From positions 15,924,501-15,988,500 of the forward strand of contig NC_084467.1 in NCBI RefSeq assembly GCF_027409185.1: a stretch of DNA of 64,000 nt, read 5' to 3'. Positions within the stretch are counted from its first letter, which is position 1. Each line of letters opens with the position of its first letter. The position numbers and the translations under genes are program-made. Shown here piece by piece: positions 35,936 to 64,000 of this stretch. This stretch comes from Cynocephalus volans (taxonomy: Eukaryota > Chordata > Mammalia > Dermoptera > Cynocephalidae). The notes under the pieces are model-generated. The model searched no databases, was not told the DNA's origin, and saw nothing but the letters and a program-made list of their open reading frames with translations.

Positions 35936-36345
35936 TGTTGTAGTCCATTTTGTGTTGCTATAACAGAATACCTGAGACTGGGTAATTTATAAGGAAAAGA
36001 GGTTTATTTGGATTACGATTCTGGAACAGTTGCATCTGGCATGGGCCTCAGGCTGCTGCTACTCATGGTGGAAAGTGGCCGGCAGCCGGCGGGTACAAGC
36101 AGATCACAAGGTGAGAGGAAGCAAGAGAGAGAGAGAAAGAAAGTGCCAGGGTCTTTTTAAGCAACAAGCTCTGGTGGGAACTAATAGAGTGAGAACTCAC
36201 TCATTAATCCCCTCTGGCCCAGGGAGAGCATTAATCCATTCATGAGGGATCCGCTCCTATGACTCAATCAGTTTCCAACACTGCCACATTGGAGATCAAA
36301 TTTCCACATGAGTTTTGAAGGGGACAACACATCCAAACTGCATCA
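35936..36345 (-). repeat. Solo MaLR-type LTR with 5-bp target duplication
   Basis: Runs TG...CA over 410 bp, with 'gttgctataacagaatacct' and 'gagactgggtaatttataag' as in inverted THE1/MST-like LTRs. Perfect CTCAT copies flank it at 35931-35935 and 36346-36350. Confidence 0.85.
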
Positions 36346-36350
36346 CTCAT

Positions 36351-37075
36351 CTTAAGGTAAACACATGCCTAATTTCACCAAGTCCTGCTAGAGTGCTCTC
36401 TAGAAGGCTGCACCAGTTTGAAATCCCAGCAGCAGTGCATGAGGGTTTCAGTCTCCCCTCATCTTTGCCAACACGTGTCATCACCCAACTTTTTTTTTCT
36501 TTTTGCAGTTCTGATGGGTGCAAAGTGATATTTCATTGTCTTAACTTCATTTCTGAGAATACTAAGGAAGTTGAGCAAATACTTCCTGGCCATTTGAGCT
36601 TCCCTTTCTGTAAATTGCCTATCCATATCCTGTAGAGTATTTGGTCATTTCCCTTTAGAGTTTCCTGTCTTTTTTTGTGGATTTGTCATGAGTCCCTTCC
36701 AAAGTCTCTAGATCAATCATTTGCTATTGTTCTAGCCACTGAAAAGATTTTTTTTCCAGTTGTTTCAACCCTAGCTTTGTCTATGAGGACCTTAAGTGAA
36801 CAAAACTCTTCACTTTCATGTGGCCATATTTGAAGACTTGAAAGTTTGTAGAGACGTTCTTTCCACCCCCATTTCTTCTGTGAAATGCCAGTTCAAGTCT
36901 TTTGCCTACTTTTCTATTGGGATGCTTGTCTTCTTTTCTACTGGTTTTAGGAATTCTTGATATACAAGGGTACTTCAAAAAGTTCATGAAAAAATAGAAT
37001 TAAAGATAATACAAATCTTTCCATGAACATTTTGAAGACCCCTCGTAATATAGATTCTAATCCCTCTGGTGGGTG
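36351..37075 (-). repeat. Old L1, inverted, with a MITE inside
   Basis: 'gttctgatgggtgcaaagtg' near 36510, 'tgagcaaatacttcctggcc' near 36573, 'tcttttgcctacttttctat' near 36898 and 'attctaatccctctggtggg' after the MITE are reversed L1 3' ORF2 text. The MITE at 36965 splits it. Confidence 0.75.
36965..37045. mobile_element. Mariner-type MITE, copy 2 (best preserved, 81 bp)
   Basis: Starts 'caagggtacttcaaaaagtt' and ends 'cattttgaagacccctcg', imperfect inverted copies of each other. TA sits on both sides (36963-36964 and 37046-37047), the exact target of Tc1/mariner elements. It has no coding capacity. Confidence 0.85.
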
Positions 37076-37539
37076 TCAACCCCCTAACATTTCTGGTCTA
37101 CCCTATGCCTGGGCTGAGTACACTCCTGTGCACAAGGAATGCCTAAGGTAGGAAGCCATGGGTATGCCCAGGAACTATCCATTAAAGCTGGAGGTGACCT
37201 CTGGGTGGCTAAGGGTGTGGGTGAGGCCCCAACAGTATTTGCTTCATCCACTTTGTCCAGTATGAACATCCAGCCCTTATTTAGGACTTCTCATAGCCTC
37301 AAGCCTCCTGTCATCTGGGAAGCCTTCCCCAACCCACCTGTCCCACCACTCCCTCCAGACAATTAGTTATTCCGTATTGCCACGGGACGCAGTACCTATT
37401 CATGTTTTGCAGTGTTTTATACCTGTCCGTTGACTTGTCTGTCTCCTTCACTAGAGTGTTAGATCCTCAAAAACAGGCACCAAGTCTCATTCACCTCTGT
37501 TTTCCTAGTGCCCAGAAGAGGCCCTGGCACACGTATTCA

Positions 37540-38250
37540 TTATAACATAAGCTAACACTTGTCGAGTACTTACCGTGTGCCAGTGACCATGCTAAGAGCT
37601 GTGTGTATATTTCCTCACTTGATGTTTACAACAATCCCAGGAAGTAGTATGTTACCCTAGATGCCATGGGGTTGACAGAAACAAAACTCAAACAAGTTTA
37701 ACATAGGAGTGAATTCATTGGCTAAATTAAGGGAAAATCTGGAAGTATGCCTTCAGACATGACTGGATCCAGACTCTCTGAGAGCAATCAAGGATCTTTC
37801 CCTTCATCTCTCTGCTCTGGTTCTCTCCACCTGGCTTGCTTTGCAAACAAGCTCTCCTACCCACAGGGAAGCTAGCTGTAAGCAACAGTGACATGTTAGC
37901 TTAGCAACCACAATGGGAAAAACCAACATTCCCACTGACCCAGCAGAAAAGTGCCTACACCTGCTGACAGGGAGTGGTGGCACAATGACTGGCAGCCCAC
38001 CAGGAGTTCTCCCCTAAAGGAACAAAAAAATAAAAGAAATGGGAAATTTTCCTGAACAGAATAAAACTCTGCTCACCATGATCCACCACAGGGGGTACTA
38101 GTATGGTCCCATTGTATAAATGAACAAAGAAGGCACAGAGGGACGAGCTGACTTGCCTAGGTACACAGCTGTTAATAATGGCAAAAGGAGGATGTAAACT
38201 TGGCCTAATGCCAAAGTCTGCACCCCTTGCCAGCCCGTTATACCAGCTCT
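37540..38250 (-). repeat. MIR SINE split by another repeat
   Basis: 37540-37667 has 'taacacttgtcgagtactta' and 'tttacaacaatcccaggaag'; 38086-38250 has 'cccattgtataaatgaacaa' and 'gaaggcacagagggacgagc'. Together they make one inverted MIR. The 420 bp between (37668-38085) is an unassigned repeat starting 'cagaaacaaaactcaaacaa'. Confidence 0.7.
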
Positions 38251-38309
38251 CCATGAGTTCTGGGATGGATGAGAGCCCAGGATTCAGGTGGCAAACAAGC
38301 TCATTTTGC

Positions 38310-38480
38310 AATCTATTCTGAGACTATGATCTCTATAAGCTCAGATGTCCTCATCAGCAAAATATGGGCAATAAAATAATGTCTATTTTGTGGTAAAGAT
38401 TAAATGAAACAATTCAAATAACATATTTAGCACAGGGCCTGGCACATAGAAAAAGCTAAATAAATGTTAGCTACTATTAT
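38310..38480 (+). repeat. MIR SINE
   Basis: 'agattaaatgaaacaattca', 'agcacagggcctggcacata' and 'gctaaataaatgttagctac' are the MIR 3' half. Confidence 0.85.
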
Positions 38481-38489
38481 GAGTAACTG

Positions 38490-39720
38490 TTCACTGAATG
38501 AGTAAGTGAGTGAATGGTAGCTGGACTGTAACACAGACGTGCTGGGTGGTTCCCCACTCAGAGGCAAGACCTGGGGGCAAGGGTGGGAGAGGGCTTTGGG
38601 CCCTTGATAATCCCTACCACCACTCAAACACTTGCCCTGAATATTTCTATTCTTTGAAGTGGACAATTAACTGTTCTTAACTTTATGTAAAGTGGACATA
38701 AAAGCATATTTTTTGAATGCTGTTAATATTCTTGATCTACAACTTAGCTCTAAGCAAGTTTCCCAGCCTACTCTCTCCCTCCATTGAGATGATTACCCTC
38801 AGCCCCTTCTACAAAGAATTCTAGAGACACAATGGGCTCCGAAGCTCTGTACAGCTGGATTTGCAGTGAGCACAGTCCCCGTTTATGACCACGTGTGCAT
38901 AAAAAGCTTTGGAGGTGCTGAGGGCCATATTTAGCGTGGGAAGTCACCCAAGCTCTCCTAGCACTGTGGAGTCAAGGAGTCTAGAAGTCCAGTTCTGGGC
39001 CTGGGCAGGGCTGGGGTGCGCTGCGTCCAGACAGGGCAGGAGACTCAAGACTACTTAGTGAGGTCTCTGATGGGCCTGGCAGGCTCATGGGGCACCATAA
39101 CCCTTTTCCCCGTTGTAATTGTACTTGGCCGCAAAAAGCTCTAGAAGTTTTCCGTGTTGAGTGGGCACACATTATCCTGAAACATCCTTCGCTTTCTCTG
39201 AGATCCAGGAAACTGCTCTAGATGCCGAAGGTTAGACCCAGGGGGAAAGCGCAGGGAAGGAGTGAACGAGTGGCTTCTCTGAGGGCTGGATGCGGTGGAA
39301 GGGGGAGGGCATCTGATGGGGGGCCGGGGGGATAAGGCAAATTTGCCCAAGTCTACATTGGCCCCACTGGGTATATGCTCCTGTCTGTATGTGGCTGAGA
39401 GCTCCAGGTCCAGGGCACAGAGGGCATAGGCTGCAAAGCACAGATATAGCTGCATGCAGGACACGTGATCCTGCCTCATTTTCCCCTCCTCTCCCCTACT
39501 TTTCCCACTTCCCCTCCCCCACCCCCATCCAAGCCTTCAGAGAAGTTGCTGATTCACTCCTGCTTTCTGGGGGTCTGATGATATTTGGACACCTCTGGAT
39601 GATGCTCTAGCTGGAGTTCTGCCCTTCCTATGTAATCTTGGCCAAGTCACTTCATGACAAGAACCTACTTCGTGTGGAGTCACAAAGGTTGCCTATGCCT
39701 CGATGTCACCAAATCCTTCC
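38490..39720. other. Intergenic upstream of CDA, no gene seen
   Basis: Mostly single-copy looking sequence without a conserved reading frame. It may contain distal CDA control sequence, but this is only position-based. Confidence 0.4.
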
Positions 39721-39724
39721 ACCA

Positions 39725-39905
39725 GGCTCCCTACACATGCAGTCTCACATTCAATCCTCACAACAACACTGTGAGATACTGTTAGTGCACCCATTTTACA
39801 CCTGAGGAAACTGAGGCTTAGAGAGGTGGTGGGACCTTCCACTTGAACTGGAATTCAAGCCAGGTTCTACTAAACTCCAAAGCTCTTGCTCTTCCATAAT
39901 CTCAG
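39725..39905 (-). repeat. MIR SINE
   Basis: 'caatcctcacaacaacactg', 'cattttacacctgaggaaac' and 'tgaggcttagagaggtgg' are inverted MIR. Confidence 0.85.
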
Positions 39906-40409
39906 GATCTAGAACAAGGATTATCACTATCCCTACTGTAGAGACAGGGAAATGTGACTCAGGGACCTGTCAAAGGTTGTACATTTGGAAAGGGGGACAG
40001 CCAGGATGCAAAGCCGTTTCTTTTACCACCATCCCAATTGTCTATTTTGCCACCAAAAGATGAGGAGGCCTGAGTAGATGATCTGAAAGGCTCCCTCCAA
40101 GTGAGATACTTTTTAACCCTGAGTCGGGGTGGGGAGGAGTTGGAAGGTGAATGGAGAAATAAAGAAGCTCCTCAGCCTCACTGCGCTCTTCATACCTCCT
40201 GACTCAGGAAGTCCCAGGGGCTGCCCCAGCCCTGCCCTTTCAGCTGCATCCCTTCCCTCGGTGAAAGAGGGAAAGTCATTTAACAAACCGAGGTCTGTCA
40301 AGCCTTGGAGCTTGGACTTCTGAGCTCTCACACTGACGCACCCAGTAGCTTCTCCAATGAAGAGCCACCCTCTATCGAGGGGCACCCACCCTGACCCCCT
40401 CCATACTGA

Positions 40410-59374
<18,965 letters not shown>

Positions 59375-59535
59375 AGGCTGGATCACCCGTGTCCCACTGC
59401 CTGGGAGAGCCTGGGATCCCCCAGGGCTTTCTCACAGACCTGGAGACACCTGCTGAAAGAGCCCCAACCCTGCAGGGGCTGGGCAGGGAGAACTTTTCCA
59501 AATTACACTCAAGCACTATGGTCTTCTGTTGAACT

Positions 59536-59541
59536 GATAAA
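59536..59541 (+). terminator. CDA: Possible CDA poly(A) signal (GATAAA variant)
   Basis: No AATAAA lies in the first 700 bp after the stop. GATAAA, followed by 'gggttttgctcc', is a weak variant signal that would give a short 3' UTR of about 180 bases. Confidence 0.4.
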
Positions 59542-60129
59542 GGGTTTTGCTCCAGCCTGGGCCAGAGCCCCTCCTTGCAACCCACCACATCCTCCCTGGG
59601 ACTCAGAGCACCCTGCCCCTTCCTTTCCTTTCCGTGGGCCCTCTTTAAAATTCCAGCCAAGTCTGGTCAGCTTTCCTATCAGCCTTCCCAAGGTTCCATC
59701 CTGTTGCGGGCAACTTTTCTAATTATAAACGTCACAGAATATCCTGATTCAGAAGAGCGCGTCTTTGCCCTGTCTCTGTCACTGCTTGCAGCCCTTAGGA
59801 GGGACGAGGGATCTGTCTCTATAGAAAGACCTGGACACTTTCTGCTGGGAGAGGAACCATGTACCTTTTCGTGTGGAGAGCTGAGTTTTCAGGCTTCTTG
59901 CTGCTGCGTTCTCTAGATGGGAGGCCTCCCCCACCTCGGCTGGGCTTAACAGCCGATAACCATTTCCAGAGTGTTTTTGGCTCACGATAGACCTGAGCAC
60001 TGGACGCCGTCCACCCTCGTGGTTGTAGCTGAGAGATTCCAAAGTATGAAGGGGAAGGCATGGGCTTGTGTAGACGGCGTAACAAAGGTTCTCCCAGGAC
60101 CCACCGTGCATCGGATACTTTCGTGTGTG

Positions 60130-60325
60130 TTCCTTTTTATGTAAAGTGCTCAACAGTCCTGTGACGTGGGTTTCTTCCCCTTCTTACGGATGAAGGCACG
60201 GGCTTCAGAGAGGTTGAGGAACTTGCTCCAAGACTCTGGCAAAGCTCAGGGCAGAATCCAGGTCCCTTAACCCCCACGATGACCCAGAAACATTCCATGC
60301 TCTTTGCCCTGCACTGTGCTGAGGT
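60130..60325 (-). repeat. MIR SINE, diverged
   Basis: 'cttcttacggatgaaggcac' and 'gggcttcagagaggttgagg' are inverted MIR. Confidence 0.65.
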
Positions 60326-60335
60326 GTTGAACATA

Positions 60336-60411
60336 CTCCTCCAAAAGTTCTTGGCAAAATAGAATTAGAAGATAATACAAATCTTTCAATGACCTTTCTG
60401 AAGTACCCTCA
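60336..60411. mobile_element. Mariner-type MITE, copy 3
   Basis: 'ctccaaaagttcttggcaaa', 'agaagataatacaaatcttt' and 'tttctgaagtaccctca' match the 81-bp copy at 36965 along its length. The left end is damaged. Confidence 0.75.
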
Positions 60412-60424
60412 CATATAAACTCAC

Positions 60425-60585
60425 TTAGAACTCATTTATCAAACTCAGAGGTAAGTATTATTGTTTTTACTTTACCAATAAACAAGTTGGAGCTCAGAGA
60501 GGTTAAATCACTCACCCAAAGTCACACAGCTAACATATGGCAGAGCTGGAATTTGAACGAGGTCTGTCTGATTCCAAGTATTTTT
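60425..60585 (-). repeat. MIR SINE
   Basis: 'tggagctcagagaggttaaa', 'tcacccaaagtcacacagct' and 'gcagagctggaatttgaacg' are inverted MIR. Confidence 0.9.
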
Positions 60586-60599
60586 TTCCCATTCTCCAC

Positions 60600-60800
60600 A
60601 GCTGATGTCCTTATTTACTGAGTATCTTTCAGTTGTCAAATATGCTAAATACTGCAGAGAGAAAGATGCATAAGAAGCAGTCTCTGCCCTTGATGAACTC
60701 ACAGTCTGACAGGGAGAGAAACGTGTAAACACGCCTAATGCACAGAAGTACACACTGTGATCCAGACAGTCTCGAGTGTAAGTGGGCACGGTGGGGGGCA
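60600..60800 (+). repeat. Ancient repeat (family X), start only
   Basis: 'tgctaaatactgcagagaga', 'tctgcccttgatgaactcac' and 'agtctgacagggagagaaac'. Confidence 0.55.
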
Positions 60801-60949
60801 TGCTGCTCTCTGGAGTGTGAGGAGGGTCAGGGAGGGGACTGTCTATTTCGTTGGTGCACTGGTTATCACACACTCTCTCACACACACACAGAATTAGGAA
60901 GGTCAGGACTGAATAAGGGAAGGAGCCGGCCCTCTGGAAGGGGATGACA

Positions 60950-63270
60950 GCTCTGAGTGTCTTTCTAGGAGGAGTTGGCCTTGGGGCTGGCTAGGTAGGT
61001 GTGGTAAGAATAGAAAGTTCTCCTTTTCCAAGGCAAGCAGGTACCTGGGGACACAGGACGAGGACAGGTAAATCACCCTACCCTGGAAGTCCTTTCCACC
61101 TGGATCTGGAGCATCTGCAGGTGCTGCTGAGAGCTCAGCTTTTCCACAATACACTTCAGACCTACCTGCTGCCGTGTTGGGAGACAGTAAAGTTATCCCA
61201 GCATTGCTGCGTGACCCAAAACTCCACTCTGCCTTTCTTTATAAATGGCTTTGGGGGCCTTCAGCACACTTCTGAATATTCCAAACAAAAATGGTGGAGA
61301 AATTAAAACAGTGGCGGAGGGGGAGGGGCGGTGGAGGCTGGAAGAAAATATGCCAAGATGTTAACATCAGCTAAAATTCTGCTGTTGGAGCTCCTGCCCT
61401 GCTGTCCTGAGCCCCTCCCCGAGTCCTTTGCACATCAAGGGACTGTAGACCAGATGGAGACTGTACTGCTGGCCTCCCCTGGGAGCCAGGCGTGGGCCCA
61501 GGAAAGGTGACCTGGGAGGCCCAGGGCTGGGTCTCCTTGGCTGCTGCCGTGGGAGGTGGAGAAATGGTGATGGGGCCATTCAGGGACAGGTCACAAGGGC
61601 ATAGGCTCTCGGGATCTCCCCAGGCCACTCCAGGCACAGCAGAGCTCTTCAGGGGTCCTGACACTGGAGGAAGAGATCACTTGGGCCATGCCCCACTTGT
61701 CTTCTGGGCCAACTCCTGCCTCTAGGGATGTTTGCACTGCCATGCCGGTCAGCACTGCCCACCCCACCCCACCCCGGCCCGAGAGTCCCCTTCCCCACCC
61801 TCTCAATGACAGCCAGGCAGGGTACTCTGCCTTCTACCTCCTGGTGCCCCCTGTGCTCCACCTGTGTGTGTATGTGGGGTGGTAACTGGTATCTATTTTG
61901 AGGATGGGGATAGCCAAGAGTCCTCGGGCTCCCAGGAAAGGACATTTCCTTATTTAAAAAGGAAAATGAAGACCATAGAGGGAAAAAAAATTTTTTTTGA
62001 GCAAATGGGGGTATTTTGAAGGTAATTTATGTTCATTCTTTCCAACTCTGTGTCGCCTATTATCTTTGTGGATGGAGGTGCATTTTCTTTTTCCAAACGT
62101 AAGCTTTCTTGTGTGCTGTGCCTGCTTTGTGCCTCCCCAACCTAGAGCAGGCTCAGTGGGGACAGTTGCTGTGGCCCTGGAGGGCCAGTGCTGGCTGTGC
62201 TCAGCCCACAGCTCACTCTTTCACTCACCCACTCTCATCCCCTCGGTCCTCGCAACAGTTCCTGCCCCTGGCACTGAAGACTACAGGCTCAGGGCAGTGG
62301 AACAGTACACTCAGGATCTCTAGGGCACCCGGACTCCCGCCCACCTCCCTCCTGAGGTCTCAGTGCAGAAGGGCAGGTAGGGCGGTCTCCAAAGGCACAG
62401 GTGAAGCCACCAGCTTCAGACCAAAAATCAGGAGGGGAAACAGCTGGGGTGGCAGGAACCAACTTGAAATGCAGCTTACCCAGGGCTGTATCCTTAAGTG
62501 AAGTACCAGGCCAGTCCTCAGGGTGACCGTGGTCAGGACTGAAGGGTGGATAATGTGGCCTAAGTGTGGCTCCCCAGACCCCATGGTCCCCCGGCCTCCC
62601 AGGTGCCCGCATGATGACCCTCAGGTGGCAGTGACCTTGCCACTGGGCAAGACGTTTTCTTCCACTGAGCAGAAGGGATCTTCCCCTGCAAACTACCTCC
62701 CCCACAACGTCTTTCTCCCTGATACCAAAAAGAATTCTGGACCTCCTCCTCCTGCTGTCAGTGCAGTGGCCTTTGTGAAGGAAGAAACTGAGGGGAGAAG
62801 GTCTGGCCCCAGGTGGGGCTCTCCTTTCCTCCCCCAGCCCTGCCACCAGCTCTGCCATGTGCCTTGGACCTGGGCAAAGCTAAGAGTAGGAAACAGCCCC
62901 GCTCAGTTTGAGCTGGGGGTGATCTTGGCAGGGCTCCTTTCCTCTCACCCCCAACCTTCTCAAAAGAGGCCGGTGACCTCTCAGGTGACTTGGAAACTCC
63001 TGGATGAATTTCATTCTGACTTAATTTGATGTGTACACAAACCAACTGTTCAGAGATTCTCCTTGTGCAGAGATTCTCCTGTGTTTTTATGTTCCTGTTT
63101 AAAAGAGAAGTTTACTTATCAGTAATTATAAATAAATGAATATTCTCTTTAAAAAATTCTGTTGGGAATATGAATGATTGATATTTTTTTCTTTGTACAA
63201 ATCTGTATTTTAAAAATTTTTAAAACATTAATAAAGTTAACAACAAAAAAATATAATGAAGGAAAAAATG
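60950..63270. other. 3' flank of CDA, no gene recognised
   Basis: Mostly unassigned sequence. Overlapping open frames on both strands (for example 62289-62858 on the - strand) show no known domain. An AATAAA lies at about 63230 with T-rich text after it, but no transcript is evident. Confidence 0.4.
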
Positions 63271-63274
63271 GTAT

Positions 63275-63510
63275 AGCATAAAGGTTAAAGGTTTGCACTT
63301 TGGAGATGAACAGCCTCCAAACTGTGTGGCTCTGGGCAAATCGTTTCATTATTGTGACACTCAGTTTTCCTCATCTGTAAAATGGGGATGATAGTATTCA
63401 CCCCATAGCATTGTTGTGAGGATTGAATGAAATAATGAAATACTAAAAGCCCAGTGTTTGACCCTCAGGAAGCTCTCAATAAATGTTGCCTGTTAACCTT
63501 TATTAAGGGT
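63275..63510 (+). repeat. MIR SINE, near full length
   Basis: 'gcataaaggttaaaggtttg', 'cctcatctgtaaaatgggga', 'gaggattgaatgaaataatg' and 'agctctcaataaatgttgcc'. Confidence 0.9.
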
Positions 63511-63599
63511 GACAAATTTTGGTCCTTTGAGGATGGTTTAATTTTTGCAAACAGGCAACAGCCTTTTTATAGGCAATTTAGTCACTCCTTTGACAAACT

Positions 63600-63960
63600 A
63601 CTTATGGGTGCTAACTGTTGCTAGGGCTGGGACCGGTTCACGGCAGTGAATAAGACGAAGTCCCTGTCTTCACAGAGCGCTCAGTCTATCCGTGGGGAAA
63701 TGAGATCTACATGATTATAGTACTTCATGACAAGTGTCATCCAGGGAAGAAAGAGCTCTGGGGACAAGTAACAGAAGAGTGGAACCTGTCTCAGGGCAAG
63801 GCTGCCCTGAGGAGGGGATGTTTCAGCCAGAGCACAAGAAAGATCATCCAGTTAGGGAATGAGGTTTGGGGAGAGGTGAAAACGAGGACCGTCTACAGGA
63901 CTAAGCCCAGCGTTCTTGAACCTCAAGGAAGCAGGCTGAGGAAGGCACTTATGAAAGAAG
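63600..63960 (+). repeat. Ancient repeat (family X)
   Basis: 'cagtgaataagacgaagtcc', 'cctgtcttcacagagcgctc' and 'gccctgaggaggggatgttt' are the first blocks of the long copy. It may go on past the window. Confidence 0.55.
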
Positions 63961-64000
63961 GATTCCAGAAATTATTTGAACACGGTCTGCTTGAAAGAAC

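Noticed and set aside
62289-62858. Overlapping long frames on both strands after CDA (up to 189 codons)
   Set aside because: No domain, mutual overlap and no splice or promoter context; PINK1 would be expected farther on but its kinase motifs are not here.

Overview
This is a stretch of mammalian nuclear chromosome with two real protein-coding genes, both on the + strand, set in about 60 kb of DNA rich in transposon remains. The genes are FAM43B (one coding exon, 6328-7296) and CDA, cytidine deaminase (four coding exons between 40737 and 59374). They have the same order, orientation and roughly the same spacing as the human 1p36.12 region (FAM43B - CDA - PINK1). The window stops about 4.6 kb past CDA, and no PINK1 exon is visible.

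The host can be narrowed from its repeats. At least six SINEs are built on a tRNA-Ile-like head (GGCTGGTTAGCTCAG...TGGTTAGAG). One is a tandem dimer with the 'GTGGCTCACTCGGGAGAGTG' head. From memory this matches the CYN SINEs of colugos (Dermoptera), so a colugo such as Galeopterus is the best guess, not a certainty. MIR, L2, MaLR/MLT1-type LTRs and MER5-like elements show a placental mammal in any case.

Layout. 1-3245: L1 3' end, HAL1-like L1 remnant, a mariner-type MITE and a tRNA SINE. 3.2-5.8 kb: mostly single-copy sequence upstream of FAM43B. 5.8-7.3 kb: CpG island and FAM43B, with the 3' UTR running to a poly(A) signal at 8297. 8.3-30 kb: intergenic, with MIR, L2, several LTRs (two with intact target-site duplications), simple repeats and a second L1 3' end. 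30.8-35.3 kb: an old L1 that received a processed copy of a KRAB zinc-finger mRNA (17-bp duplication, A-rich tail), which was itself later hit by an LTR. 35.3-38.5 kb: more LTRs, an inverted L1 with a MITE inside it, and a split MIR. 40.7-59.4 kb: CDA, whose introns hold MIR, L2, MER5A-like, SINE and LTR insertions. 59.4-64 kb: 3' flank with further MIRs and a third MITE.

The two genes are not functionally linked. CDA is a pyrimidine-salvage enzyme; FAM43B is a PTB/PID-domain protein. I found no undescribed biological system. The points most worth a second look are the nested retrocopy with its surviving KRAB reading frame, the mariner-type MITE family, a Cys-to-Ala change next to the CDA active site, and a MIR that supplies sequence just upstream of CDA exon 4. 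Repeat family names are from memory and were not checked with a repeat library.
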